A stretch of DNA of 64,000 nt from Sinotaia quadrata (taxonomy: Eukaryota > Mollusca > Gastropoda > Architaenioglossa > Viviparidae). The notes below the pieces were generated by a model. That model had not been told where the DNA came from and searched no databases. It was given only the letters and a program-made list of their open reading frames with translations. Location: NCBI GenBank assembly GCA_028829895.1, contig CM054184.1, positions 27,098,701 to 27,162,700 on the forward strand, read 5' to 3'. The translations under genes and the position numbers were made by a program. The first letter of the stretch is position 1; each line of letters opens with the position of its first letter. Shown piece by piece: positions 11,690 to 22,870 of the stretch.

Positions 11690-12620
11690 GATAGCTAACG
11701 CATCCACCCACACGGTTATGTTTTGAGGGAGAGAGAGAAAAAAAAAATAGAGAGGGAGACTTTCATAATAAACGGTCCACTAGAGGTGGTCTTTTCTCAG
11801 AATCCAGCGAGGTAAAAGAAATCTCTCCAAGGCCAAGCCACAACAGACTTTAAATGCTAACTGACTGTGCCTTCAACGAAAGTTGTTAAACACCTGGCCT
11901 TCTTTAGAATTTTCAGGTTGTAGGCCACTCTCTTACTAAAGAAAAGAAATGTTATAATTTCCAGCTGTATTTTTTAATTGATTAGAAGAGATATTTGAAA
12001 TGAGAAAAAAATCATAAATTTATATGCATAAAGAACCCTGGCCTATCTAGATTGTTTACATAGTTAGCAACTGTGAAATGAGACATGACGTCAGATGCTG
12101 ACGTTAGACAGGGATGCAAATGACAGGAAAATTGAAAGAATTGAAAGAATTGCGCATGCGGGGGACAGTTCAAGCTTTTCTGGGATGGCAATGGGACTAC
12201 GTCTGGCTCTTGCTGCTTGTTGAATGTTTGCATCAACGGCCGGATACATTGGCAGGCTACGCTAGGTTATGCACTATGTATTGCGACCTATGTTTCGGCT
12301 TGTTGATCTTCTTCTTGACAGCCTGCTGAGTAAATCAGTATCACCCACCCCACCCTTTTTTCTATTTCTCATCCTTTAAAAGAGGATGAGGGTCGGAAGC
12401 CATGTTTATCATAACGAGAGTGGACATTGATGACAGAAGCAGAAGAAATTGATATGAGGCTAACGTCATATGCATTCAGGGCATATTGTTATCAGCGTTT
12501 CGCATTGTTGAAGTTTGGAGACTACATAGGACAGAAATTGCATTGCTGACATTAGGTTCACTTGTGTTAATTTCATCAGCGGTAAACTTATTTTTATTTT
12601 TTGTATATGCAATATGGCTC
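11690..12620. other. Unique island with promoter-like motifs and a small ORF
   Basis: Non-repetitive. A full CRE palindrome TGACGTCA lies at 12086-12093 and an NRF1-like tgcgcatgcg at 12151-12160. An ATG frame of 71 codons (12114-12329) contains WDYVWLLLLVECL and LCFGLLIFFLTAC, both hydrophobic. It could be an upstream or alternative exon, a small membrane peptide, or chance. Confidence 0.3.
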
Positions 12621-12624
12621 CAAG

Positions 12625-13045
12625 GTATTTGTTCTGACTTTATTTATGTACTTGTTCTGACTTTATTTATGTACTTGTTCTGACTTTATTTATGTACTTG
12701 TTCTGACTTTATTTATGTACTTGTTCTGACTTTATTTATGTATTTGTTCTATGTATGTACTTGTTCTGACTTTATTTATGTACTTGTTTACTTGGTATAT
12801 GTATTTGTTCTGACCTTGTTTAGTTGGTAAATTATTTGTTCTGACTTTATGTAGTTGGTAAATTATTTGTTCTGACCTTGTTTAGTTGGTAAATTATTTA
12901 TTCTGACCTTGTTTAGTTGGTAAATTATTTGTTCTGACTTTGTTTAGTTGGTATATGTATTTGTTCTGACTTTGTGTAGTTGGTACATGTATTTGTTCTG
13001 ACTGTGTATAGTTGGTATATGTATTTGTTCTGACTTTGTGTGGTT
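12625..13045. repeat. 23-bp then 30-bp minisatellite
   Basis: ttgttctgactttatttatg units (about 6) pass into ttgttctgaccttgtttagt units (about 8), sharing the ttgttctgac head. Confidence 0.9.
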
Positions 13046-13254
13046 AGTAAATTTTAAATTGAAATCTGCTTGCGTTTCACAGTGGAATATGTTTGTAGAG
13101 TTGGATATAAAATGTCGGTAGGTGAAAATAACTGTCTAATCATTGTTTACAACAGAGAAATGCTTGTGATCTTTATTTACGGGACTTTAGCTCAGCGCAG
13201 CATAGATTTTGAGATAACTGTATTCAGTTAATAAATTTTATTGTGAGTTAGAAG

Positions 13255-13525
13255 TAAAGACCTTATTGTTTTAATGTGGGTAGGAAATAAAGACCTAATT
13301 GTTTTAATGTGGGTAGGAAATAAAGACCTAATTGTTTTAATGTGGGTAGGAAATAAAGACTTAATTGTTTTAATGTGGGTAGGAAATAAAGACTTAATTG
13401 TTTTAATGTGGGTAGGAAATAAAGACTTAATTGTTTTAATGTGGGTAGGAAATAAAGACCTAATTGTTTTAATGTGGGTAGGAAATAAAGACCTAATTGT
13501 TTTAATGTGGGTTAGGAAGAAGGAC
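13255..13525. repeat. 33-bp minisatellite, 8 copies
   Basis: Core tgggtaggaaataaagac. The ctta/ccta variants are clustered (units 3-5 have tta). Frames open on both strands because 33 is divisible by three. Confidence 0.95.
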
Positions 13526-13716
13526 TTTATACCTTTCAATATCCAAACTGTAAGTTGAAGAGAAAGACTGTTCTAGGATGAAAGGTTATATCTGTTTTTC
13601 AAAGCAAGAATTGAGTGATTAATTGCGAATACTTACTGAGATAGTATTCCAATGCGTTTATTTGTATATACTTCCGTTATTTATTATGTTTGTTTTATTG
13701 TTTTACTGTCTTCGTG

Positions 13717-13721
<5 letters not shown>

Positions 13722-13781
<60 letters not shown>

Positions 13782-13782
13782 C
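13722..13782. repeat. (CA)n microsatellite
   Basis: About 30 uninterrupted dinucleotides. Confidence 0.98.
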
Positions 13783-13984
13783 TATTGTCGTCCATCTCTC
13801 CCATGTTCTCAGCACATACAGTCATTGTTTTCTCCAAGTGTGGTATTAAGCACACACAACCATTGATATCAACATATGTGGTATTTAGCACAAACAGCCC
13901 TGTCGAAGCCAAAACCGGATAATAGTAATTAAACTACAAAAATAAAAGTATGTATATGTGTGTGAGCGTGTGCGTGGGTGCATA

Positions 13985-14110
13985 TATACATTTGATGAAT
14001 ATTTAAAATCACACGTTTATGATGCTGTCATTTGATGAACATTTAAAATCACACGTTTATGATGCTGTCATTTGATGAACATTTAAAATCACACGTTTAT
14101 GATGCTGTTG
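13985..14110. repeat. 40-bp minisatellite, 3 copies
   Basis: Core catttgatgaacatttaaaa. 14111-14600 is unique AT-rich sequence with only a weak repeat of cttaattacatgg. Confidence 0.93.
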
Positions 14111-14609
14111 ACGTCGACAGCAGACAGACTTGTAGGTAGTAAGGCAATCGCTCAGTGAACCATTATTGGAGAGAAAATAAATGCACTGAATGGTAATGTC
14201 ATGACGTATTTGATATATGTTGTCTTTGTAATATTGTGTCTTAATTACATGGGGGTCGCTAGTTCCTTATAGCATTAAGTCTTAATTACATGGAAGGTAG
14301 CTATTTCTTTATAGTTTTGTAATGTTTATTATAAGGAAGAAATATGTCATTGTGTCTTGAGACTGGATGAATCCACTACTTTTTTTTAAATAGTGGAAAT
14401 ATATATCTAACACTTATCTTTCCAACATTATAATAATTAAAGATTATTGCTTATATCAATTGAAAAACGAAGGCTTCCACTTAGTGCAGCAACGAATTAA
14501 AGCATTGATATTGAATTATGTTAAGAAAATTACATATCAAATCAAATTGTTCAATATTCGTACAGTAAAGAATCATGGCAATGTGGGCGGACAAGTCACA
14601 CTGTCAATA

Positions 14610-14870
14610 CACTATAGAGACTACTGTACTTATAAAGTAGTTTACAGAGATTACTATATTTGTAGTTTACAGAGATGACTATACGGTAGTTTGCAGAGAT
14701 GACTATACTGGTAGTTTGCAGAGATGACTATACTGGTAGTTTGCAAAGATAACTATACTGGTAGTTTGCAAAGATGACTGTACTGGTACAAACTAATAAA
14801 CTAAACATTTATAGAAACAACTGTACTGGTAAAGTAGTTTACAGTGATGACTATAGTGGTACAAACAAAT
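14610..14870. repeat. 27-bp minisatellite, about 8 copies
   Basis: Core actggtagtttgcagagatg, degenerate at both ends. Confidence 0.85.
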
Positions 14871-14899
14871 CATTTTATAAAGACTACTGAACGCATGTA

Positions 14900-15470
14900 A
14901 CATGAGTACATTGTAGAGTGTGATATATGGATGTTGTCTAAAGGTTTATGCATGAAGTCTGAACAAAGACATTGATATATTCGTATATATTCGTGAAGTA
15001 AGTACAGAATAAAGAGAATGATGTATTTATAAAGTCTGAACAGAATACAGAGACTTATTGTATATGTAATATCTGAACAAAGAGACTGATGTATGCGTGA
15101 AGTCTGAAAATAACAAATAGGTTTATGTACGTATGAAGTCTGAACAAAGAGATTGATGAATGCGTGAAGCCTGAAAAGAATAAAGAGACTGTTGTTTATG
15201 TGAAGTCAGAACGAAAATTATGTATATATATGATGACATCTGACCAACTGGTGTATGTGTACTCTGGGCAGAACAAAGAGTTTGGTGTATACGTGAAGTC
15301 TGAACAAAGAGACTGGTGTATACGTGAAGTCTAAATAAAGAGACTGGTGTATGCGTGAAGTCTAAATAAAGAGACTGGTGTATGCGTGAAGTCTGAATAA
15401 AGAGACTGGTGTATGCGTGAAGTCTGAACAAAATAAACAACTGACTGTGTATCCACCTGAAAAGAATATA
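14900..15470. repeat. 30-35-bp minisatellite, about 14 copies
   Basis: Core gaagtctgaacaaagagac with tggtgtatgcgt. The centre (15290-15430) is homogeneous and the flanks diverged, the usual pattern of growth from the middle. Confidence 0.88.
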
Positions 15471-15554
15471 AAGATACTGTATGCGTTCATCCTGAACTAG
15501 GAAAGTGAGGAGAGAAATTAAATCACTATTCGAAATTAAACACTGAATTGACAT

Positions 15555-15785
15555 TTCCGAACGATATTTTTAATACACTGGTTATTTGAAAGAAATCTCC
15601 GTGTAGAGCGCTAAATATGCGATATTGTTAATACACTGGTTATTTGAAAGAAATCTCCGTGTAGAGCGCTAAATATGCGCAAAACGCGATGAGAGCGAGA
15701 GCGGACAGTGGGAGACTTGATCATAGTGCCTCTCAAACGCAGACAGCGGGGAGACTTGATCATAGTGCCTCTCAAACGCAAACAG
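15555..15785. repeat. Two adjacent direct duplications (about 52 and 38 bp)
   Basis: ttaatacactggttatttga... twice (15570, 15628), then gagacttgatcatagtgcct twice (15712, 15750). Two independent tandem events side by side. 15786-16250 is unique. Confidence 0.92.
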
Positions 15786-16254
15786 CGTGACCACGAAGCA
15801 TACTCTCCATGCACATTTACTAATTTACGCGGCTCACTCCGCTACGATTAAAGTTATTGATTTCATGAGGATTGGACATTCACAACGCCCTGTTACTCGC
15901 CTGAAACTTCTTGCAAACTCCCCCTTCCACCTTACCCCTGAGTGTCACGGCCCGCAATTTAAATACCCCATCTGGAAATCATTGATGTGAGCAAAGTTCT
16001 GCGGTGTGCTTTAGATGATTTGAACATGACAGGTCTGTTGGACGATAGTCCATTTTTTTTTTTTTAACAATACACTATCGCTGTTATCTCATACTGACAC
16101 ATATTAATATTCTAAGAATAGCACTAGTACAGGATATCTAATGTTTTCTACCAAACAGACTCAACACAAGAGGGCGTGCATCTCTTAACTTCTAAATGTG
16201 TTTCAACATGGCAATGTAAACTCTTATTACCATCTAAACACGCGTCTTTTAAAT

Positions 16255-16655
16255 TGGTACGGCATACAACTACTCCATTTTAAACATTAATTATTCAGTC
16301 TGGTAGGACTTGCATTATTCACCCTGGTAGGACATACAACTACTGCATTTTAAACATACATTATTCAGCCTGGTAGGACATACAACTACTGCATTTTAAA
16401 CATTAATTACTCAGCCTGGTAGGACATACAACTACTCCATTTTAAACATTAATTATTCAGTCTGGTAGGACATACAACTACTCCATTTTAAACATTAATT
16501 ACTCAGCCTGGTAGGACATACAACTACTGCATTTTAAACAATAATTATTCAGTCTGGTAGGACATACAACTACTCCATTTTAAACATTAATTATTCAGCC
16601 TAGTAGGACATACAACTACTGCATTTTAAACATTAATTATTCAACTTGGTAGGGT
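16255..16655. repeat. 46-bp minisatellite, about 8 copies
   Basis: Core gacatacaactactgcattt. The ctcc/ctgc and tctgg/cctgg variants are mixed. Confidence 0.93.
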
Positions 16656-16970
16656 CAACATCTAGTGCCTTCTAAACACACGTCCTTTTTAGCACAATAG
16701 AGCTTTCTAAACACACGTCCTTTTAGCACAATAGGGCTTTCTAAACACACGTCCTTTTAGTACAATAGGGCTTTCTAAACACACGTCCTTTTTAGTACAA
16801 TATGGTCTTCTAAATATGTCTATTTTATTTATTCTAAGCATACGCTATTTTCAGTCAATAGGGTCTATACCTTCTAAATACAAGTTTTTAGCACACTCGC
16901 GCCTTTTAAATACCTCTTTCAATATAAGAGGGTCTACTCTCAGTATCTTCTAAATATACCTCTTTCAACC
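16655..16970. repeat. 35-bp minisatellite, about 7 copies
   Basis: Core cttctaaacacacgtcctt; directly abuts the previous array. 16971-17555 is unique, no gene seen. Confidence 0.88.
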
Positions 16971-17559
16971 AGTATAGAGTCTTTGATTTGCACGAGACAC
17001 AGAAAATCGTGTTGATGCTGTACGCGACACAAAGATTTATTAGTGCCAAAAGTGGCAGACAAGCAGAACCTAACTGGAATCAGTCGCCTTTGTTAAGCTG
17101 AAATTGAAAGATTGATCACTGAATACAAACATCGATGTTTTGAGTCATTTGTGGAGTTAACCAGACCAGACACATGCATCATTGTACAAGGCAGAGAACA
17201 TGGCGACTTTATTAGCTTAGTATTTTTGGTATGCCTCGTAGCAGGTGTGCTCAAGGTAGTGAATATGGCGACCTAAACAAGTAGCTTATTGCTATTTTCA
17301 TTTCGACTCTTCGAAGCCACCTTTAAACAGATCAGCCGAGACTGTAACTTGTATCTTGGCTAACGTGCAACAAACACAAAGGTCACGTGGTCAGTTATTT
17401 CGGAAACAAATATTTGCTTATTAACGCCCACAAAATGAACAATCAAGACAACCAGTGCTGTCTAGGACAGGCATCTCATATCGGTATATCTAATCAAGAC
17501 AACTTGTGCTGTCTGGGATAAGACAGTCAAATATAAGTGTACTCAATGAAGAACAAGCA

Positions 17560-17960
17560 GATCAATAAACAATGGAGTTAAATAGAATGTAACTATAGAA
17601 CTTGGAACAGTCCGGCATCAATAAACAATGCAGTTAAATAACATGCAACTATAGAACTTGGAACAGTCCGGCATCAATAAACAATGCAGTTAAATAACAT
17701 GTAACTATAGAACTTGGAACAGTCCGGCATCAATAAACAATGGAGTTAAATAACATGTAACTATAGAACTTCGAACAGTCCGGCATCAATAAACAATGCA
17801 GTTAAATAACATGCAACTATAGAACTTGGAACAGTCCGGCATCAATAAACAATGCAGTTAAATAACATGTAACTATAGAACTTGGAACAGTCCGGCATCA
17901 ATAAACAATGGAGTTAAATAACATGTAACTATAGAACTTCGAACAGTCCGGCATCAATAA
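17560..17960. repeat. 56-bp minisatellite with 168-bp higher-order repeat
   Basis: Seven units beginning catcaataaacaatg. Three variants (gcag/gcaac/ttgg, gcag/gtaac/ttgg, ggag/gtaac/ttcg) recur in the same order, so 17616-17783 and 17784-17951 are identical by eye over 168 bp. Confidence 0.95.
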
Positions 17961-18370
17961 ATATAATAAAGGGACTGCAACGCATCACTTTACGCGCAGA
18001 AGGTAAAGTTCACTCAACCGCGCATAAAGGGATAGTCACGCGTTAGTGAGCACACGAAAGGTACAGCACTTGAAACTGACGATCTGTAAACACTCTGAAG
18101 TTAGAACTCACTTTACTCGTGGTCTTAAACCAATCACGATTTAATAAACACGATGAAGGTAAAACACTGAGCTGTGAATATCCAAGGTCATACAATGCAG
18201 GCGGAAGTTTTGCATTCAGTCTATGACTCGCTATCAGATCGATCTGTGCGTGTCAATAATGTGCTAACGGTTTCAAAAAATTTCGCTCATTCTATACATG
18301 TGAACAAGAGTTAGAGGTTTCAAAATAGTTCCTCATGAACAGCCATTTCGTTGTCTTGGATGCAATGGCA
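17961..18370. other. Unique stretch
   Basis: AT-rich, non-repetitive; nothing recognisable on either strand. Confidence 0.4.
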
Positions 18371-18374
18371 AAAT

Positions 18375-18830
18375 AACTATTTACAGGTTAAAGTGATACA
18401 GACTTTCACACGTCAAACTGATACATACTTTCAAAAATCAAGGTGACACAGACTTTCATAGGTCAAACAGAAACAGACTTTTACAGGTCAAGATCATAAA
18501 AATGTTCACAGCTCAAACTGAAACATATTTTCGCATGTTAAGCTGATACAGACTTTCATAGATCAGACTCAAATAGATTTTTACAGGTTAAGCTGATACA
18601 GACTTTCATAGATCAAACTCAAATAGATTTTTACAGGTTAAGCTGATACAGACTTTCATAGATCAGACTCAAATAGACTTTCATTGGTCAAACTCAAATA
18701 GATTTTTAGAGGTCAAGCAGATGCAGACTTTCATAGATCAGACTCAAATAGACTTTCATTGGTCAAACTCAAATAGATTTTTACAGGTCAAGCAGATGCA
18801 GACTTTCACAGACCAGACTGTTTCACTGAA
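18375..18830. repeat. Degenerate 28/56-bp minisatellite
   Basis: Core gatacagactttcatagatc alternating with actcaaatagatttttacag. Confidence 0.88.
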
Positions 18831-18929
18831 TAAGACGAAGAGCAATTTAAAATACAATTAGTCAATGTACGCTAAACATTTGGAGATACGACATATTCAG
18901 ACTTGCAGATGCATTCATAGAACTTTTGG

Positions 18930-19140
18930 TTTTAAAGTAATGAATTATAATTCTTCTCTTTCTTGAAAGGTGACGTTTTAAATCTAGTAATGAATTATAA
19001 TTCTTCTCTTTCTTGAAAGGTGACGTTTTAAATCTAGTAATGAATTATAATTCTTCTCTTTCTTGAAAGGTGACGTTTTAAATCTAGTAATGAATTATAA
19101 TTCTTCTCGTTCTTGAAAGGTGACGTCTTAAATCTAGTAA
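18930..19140. repeat. 51-bp minisatellite, 4 copies
   Basis: Core taatgaattataattcttct; contains tgacgtttta in each unit. Confidence 0.93.
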
Positions 19141-19290
19141 TGAATTTCCACAACACATATGAACTTCTTGTTCATGTAACGCTGTAAAACAAAGAATGAC
19201 ATTTCCACAACACATATGAACTTCTTGTTCATGTAACGCTGTAAAACAAAGAATGACATTTCCACAACACATATGAATTTCTTGTTCAAG
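19140..19290. repeat. 60-bp minisatellite, about 2.5 copies
   Basis: Core atttccacaacacatatgaa. Ends about 30 bases before the exon A acceptor, so it occupies the likely branch-point zone. Confidence 0.92.
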
Positions 19291-19317
19291 TAGTTGTTTT
19301 CTTCTTTTACTTTGCAG

Positions 19318-19458
19318 TGTGACATGGCGGTCGCAACGAAAGCATTTTTTGATATGACATACGACAACACGACTACCGACGCCATGTTATTTGGAGACGC
19401 GTGCTATTCTGTTACTGGGCCAATGGCAGAAATCTCCAGAGAATGGGACATGTTTCAG
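19318..19458 (+). CDS. GABBR2: GABBR2-like exon A (ectodomain lobe 1)
   Basis: 47 codons, phase 0 at both ends, between acceptor TTTGCAG and donor CAG/GTAAAG. It begins CDMAVATKAFFDM and ends ISREWDMFQ. The two cysteines (residues 1 and 29) match the conserved pair in type 2 subunits (ECD and GVCPSV in vertebrates). DNTT is a possible N-glycosylation site. The preceding exon should encode the end of the second strand/helix unit of lobe 1; nothing convincing was found in 1-19317. The last 28 bases and the donor are tandemly repeated into the following intron. Confidence 0.95.
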
Positions 19459-19732
19459 GTAAAGAAAAGTAGTTTTAAACTCCAGAGAAATGATCCTGTT
19501 TCAGGTAAAGAATGGGATATGTTTCAGATAAAGAAAATTAGTTTAAATCTCTAAAGAAATGATCGTGTTTCAGGTAAAGAAAATTAGTTTAAATCTCCAG
19601 AGAAATTATCGTGTTTCCGGTAAATAAAATTATTTTATATCTCCAGAGAAATTATCGTGTTTCCGGTAAAGAAGAGTACTTTACATCTCCAGAGAATGGA
19701 CATGTTTCAGCTAAGAAAAGCAATGGAAATCA
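19431..19732 (+). repeat. Exon A edge minisatellite (46 bp)
   Basis: The unit equals the last 28 exon bases (atctccagagaatgggacat...) plus the first 18-20 intron bases. About six diverged copies follow. Copies of the donor occur at 19505 and 19574 (CAG/GTAAAG, identical to the real one) and at 19620 and 19676 (CCG/GTAAAT and CCG/GTAAAG). The last copy, near 19685-19712, matches the exon best. The exon end is therefore the first unit of the array. Confidence 0.9.
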
Positions 19733-19915
19733 CCAGAATAGAGATTAAGGTTGATGACAAAAAAACTGGTAAAATGTTCTTAGAATAGAATAGAGATTAA
19801 GGTTGAAGACAAAACTGGTAAAATGTTCTTAGAATAGAATAGAGATTAAGGTTGAAGATGCCTGTGTGTGTATATATATATGTGGGGGGTGGGGGAGAGA
19901 GAGAGAGTGGGGGAG
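19733..19915. repeat. 47-bp minisatellite (3 copies) and TG/GA tract
   Basis: Core agaatagagattaaggttg three times, followed by short tgtgtgtatata and gagagaga runs. Confidence 0.88.
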
Positions 19916-20097
19916 TGTTATTTATTTATTTATTTTTACCCGCAATCACAATTACAAGGAATATAATGGCTCAGAACTGACACGAATCCATTGTTATGGC
20001 TTGCTTTCTTCATGGCAACAGGAGAATTGACGATTATTAAAATATTAATTTCATGTTAAATTCCACGCTTTCTGACGGTTTGTTTCACATCCCACAG

Positions 20098-20280
20098 TTG
20101 TCCTATGGGGACACGGACCCAGTGTTGTCAGACCGCGACAAGTACCCAAACTTCTTTCGCACTGTTCCCAGCGATAGCGAATTCAACCCGGCACGCCTGG
20201 CTCTCATCCGGCACTTCAACTGGACCCAAGTGGGTACGATCTTCCAGGACGCTTCCAAAGGCTCGGCCAGATACGGATAC
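20098..20280 (+). CDS. GABBR2: GABBR2-like exon B (ectodomain lobe 1)
   Basis: 61 codons, phase 0/0, acceptor CCCACAG, donor TAC/GTGAGT. It reads LSYGDTDPVLSDRDKYPNFF and then RTVPSD, the most diagnostic stretch of the ectodomain. FFRTVPS is conserved in subunit 2 of flies and vertebrates, where subunit 1 has FFRTHPS. NWTQVGTIFQD at the end is the strand that leads to the lobe hinge, and NWT is a potential glycosylation site. The donor region is repeated about three times downstream (20265-20397). Confidence 0.95.
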
Positions 20281-20397
20281 GTGAGTTGGGAGGGGGGGGT
20301 TGAATCTTATTGTTACGGCCAGATGAGTTGGGGCTTGAATCTTTTCTGTAACAGCTAGATATGGATACGTGACTTGTAGTTTGAATCGTATCGTTAA
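20265..20397 (+). repeat. Exon B edge repeat (about 3 units)
   Basis: ggccagatacggatacgtga, spanning the exon/intron junction, recurs as ggccagat...gagttgggg and as agctagatatggatacgtga. Each is followed by a ttgaatc...gttac block. Units are 36-52 bp. A donor-like copy sits at 20369. Confidence 0.8.
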
Positions 20398-20399
20398 CT

Positions 20400-21115
20400 G
20401 GATTTAAAAAAGTAATTTCGACATTTCAATTTGAACTTTGATTGCTAACCGTGGCTCAAAAAAATATCAATTCCCGACCTAGATTGCAATATTTTTTTCT
20501 ACTAAGGGGGCCTTACGAGGAAATTGAATCCTCAGTAGATTTCACCTTATACTTTAGGGTCCTGAAAAATTATTTATAAAAATAAAAATAACAGTCTTGC
20601 AATAAAAATGTGGGCCTATTTTCTTTGAAGATAAAGTTTTGGAAATTAGAATTTGGGTCAAAGGATAGGAAGAAACTATATGTTTGTAGATGTTTGATAA
20701 AAGCTTTTACCGAATCAGCAAAACTCTGACAGGAGTGCAAAAGCATACGTTTGATAAACTTTATCACCGAATCAGCAAAACTCGATTTTATATCTACAGC
20801 AGTAAATGATTCACTAACACTATTATATATATATATATATATATATGGGGTTATTTTAACGACCATGTTATAACATTAATTATCCTATTTATTAATTATG
20901 AACCTAGTTTTAGAATTGACAACAGTGCCGTGGCATAACCTACACTTTCAGACACAATATTGAATCTTAAAAATTAAGTTTTTGCATAAATTATTCAACA
21001 CAACAACAAGCAAATTAGTTGACGTTGCCTTCTAAGATCGGCTACATTATCTCCCCCTCTTAATTAATTAGCAATCATCCATCAATATGCATGGATTTAC
21101 CCAGCCGACTCTAAT
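20400..21115. other. Mostly unique intron sequence
   Basis: Contains a diverged pair of ttaccgaatcagcaaaactc-type units (20690-20785) and (TA)n at 20824-20846. No gene. Confidence 0.5.
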
Positions 21116-21119
21116 TAAC

Positions 21120-21430
21120 AGACATTCCAAAATAATTAATTAATATAAAGAATAAAGCTAACAAAATTGTAATAAGAAGAAGAATAAAAGAAAAGAAAAT
21201 TAATTAATTAATATAAAGAATAAAAGAAAAGAAAATTAATTAATTAATATAAAGAATAAAGTTAACAAAATTGTAACAATAGGAAGAATAAAAGAAAAAT
21301 AATTAATTAATATAAAGAATAAAGTTAACAAAGTTGTAATAATAGGAACAATAAAAGAAAAATAATTAATTATAAAGAATAAAGCCAACAAAATTGTAAT
21401 AAAAGGAAGAATAAAAGAAAAGAAAAATAA
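21120..21430. repeat. About 60-bp AT-rich minisatellite, 5 copies
   Basis: Core taattaatataaagaataaa followed by gttaacaaaattgtaa. Confidence 0.9.
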
Positions 21431-21544
21431 TTTCAAGTTGCGAATGAATAGGAATGGGCTTTGTATTGACACCCCCGTCCCCGAGTTTCTATCAGTTCCA
21501 GAATGAGACCACAAGGTCACAGATTGTCATTAGGGAAGCTCTTC

Positions 21545-21610
21545 CCCAACAGGATTCGAACCTTTGTTCATGGATCTCCAATGATAAATAACCCCCCCCC
21601 CCCCAACTAG
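21545..21610 (-). other. tRNA B-box-like motif beside poly-C
   Basis: The reverse strand reads aaggttcgaatcctgtt, a perfect T-loop/B-box, but no cloverleaf can be drawn around it. Likely a SINE or tRNA pseudogene remnant. A run of about 14 C follows at 21591-21604. Confidence 0.35.
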
Positions 21611-21954
21611 GATCACAGACTGTACATCAAAAACGAGATTTTTTGATCAAATTGAGCTTCACATCAAAACGATGATAGAAGGATCCAACTGAACAAAGAT
21701 AACATTTTCATTTGTAGTTGGCGTAATTATTGTAATAAACACTATGTATGTGGCAACAGCAGGGTAATCTTACTCCAGATCAGTAAATGTTAGCATACTC
21801 GCTAACCTACAATTCCAAGAAAAGGATTTCCATCATTAAGAAACATTTATAATACAGGACAATAATCATTTCAAGAATTAAAATAATTAACAGTTTATCA
21901 TTATAAGTTTCCAGTAAATGGTTCCACTTCACCGTTCAATTGCATTTAACAAAA

Positions 21955-22150
21955 TACATTACTTCCAATTACAATTTAGTTCACTTTAGTTCAAAGAGAC
22001 TTTACAAAGTATTAAAAAATATGGCGCCCAATTACAATTTAGTTCATATTAGTTCAACGAGACTTTACAAAGTATTAAAAATATGGCGCCCAAGTACAAT
22101 TTAGTTCACTTTAGTTCAAAGAGACTTTAGAAAGTATTAAAAAGCATGGC
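21955..22150. repeat. 62-64-bp minisatellite, 3 copies
   Basis: Core caatttagttcactttagtt, each ending atggcgcc. Confidence 0.92.
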
Positions 22151-22214
22151 GCCTCACAACACATGCGCTCTACACATTTCAACTGCATAATAAACCATTG
22201 TTCATGCCTCACAA

Positions 22215-22455
22215 TATCTCTCTGAAAGAAATATACTTTAGCAATCTTGCCACAAAGATACCTCTCTGAAAGGAATATACTTTAGCATTCTTGCCACAAA
22301 GATACCTCTCTGAAAGGAATATACTTTAGCATTCTTGCCACAAAGATACCTCTCTGAAAGGAATATACTTTAGCAATCTTGCCACAAAGATACCTCTCTG
22401 AAAGGAATATACTTTAGCAATCTTGCCACAAAGATACCTCTCTGAAAGGAATATA
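22215..22455. repeat. 44-bp minisatellite, about 5.5 copies
   Basis: Core agatacctctctgaaaggaa. The gcaatc/gcattc variant runs in blocks. Confidence 0.94.
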
Positions 22456-22529
22456 CTTTGCAAACAAATAATCTTTGAGAAATCTTTGAGAAATAACAAA
22501 ATCTCTAACAGTCTAGTTAATAAAACATT

Positions 22530-22870
22530 TCAATTATACTCGTGAAGCCAACACAAACACACTGACTGTTTGTTCTCTATATGGCAATATATAGTGAAGC
22601 CAACACAAACACACTGACTGCTCTCTATATCGCAATATATAGTGAAGCCAACACAAACACACTGTTCTCTATATCGCAATATATAGTGAAGCCAACACAA
22701 ACACACTGACTGTTTGTTCTCTATATCGCAATATATAGTGAAGCCAACACAAACACACTGACTGTTCTCTATATCGCAATATATAGTGAAGCCAACACAA
22801 ACACACTGACTGTTCTCTATATCGCAATATATAGTGAAGCCAACACAAACACACTGACTGTTCTCTATGG
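22530..22870. repeat. 44-55-bp minisatellite, 7 copies
   Basis: Core gtgaagccaacacaaacaca. Length variants arise by loss of actg or tgtttg pieces. Confidence 0.94.

Noticed and set aside
11406..11713. Four overlapping frames on both strands with CVELFDLG/QTTSQVEKLH repeats
   Set aside because: A stop-free 31-bp repeat opens all frames; nothing coding-specific.
21545..21610. A tRNA gene on the minus strand
   Set aside because: Only the T-loop/B-box fits; no acceptor stem or anticodon arm can be drawn.
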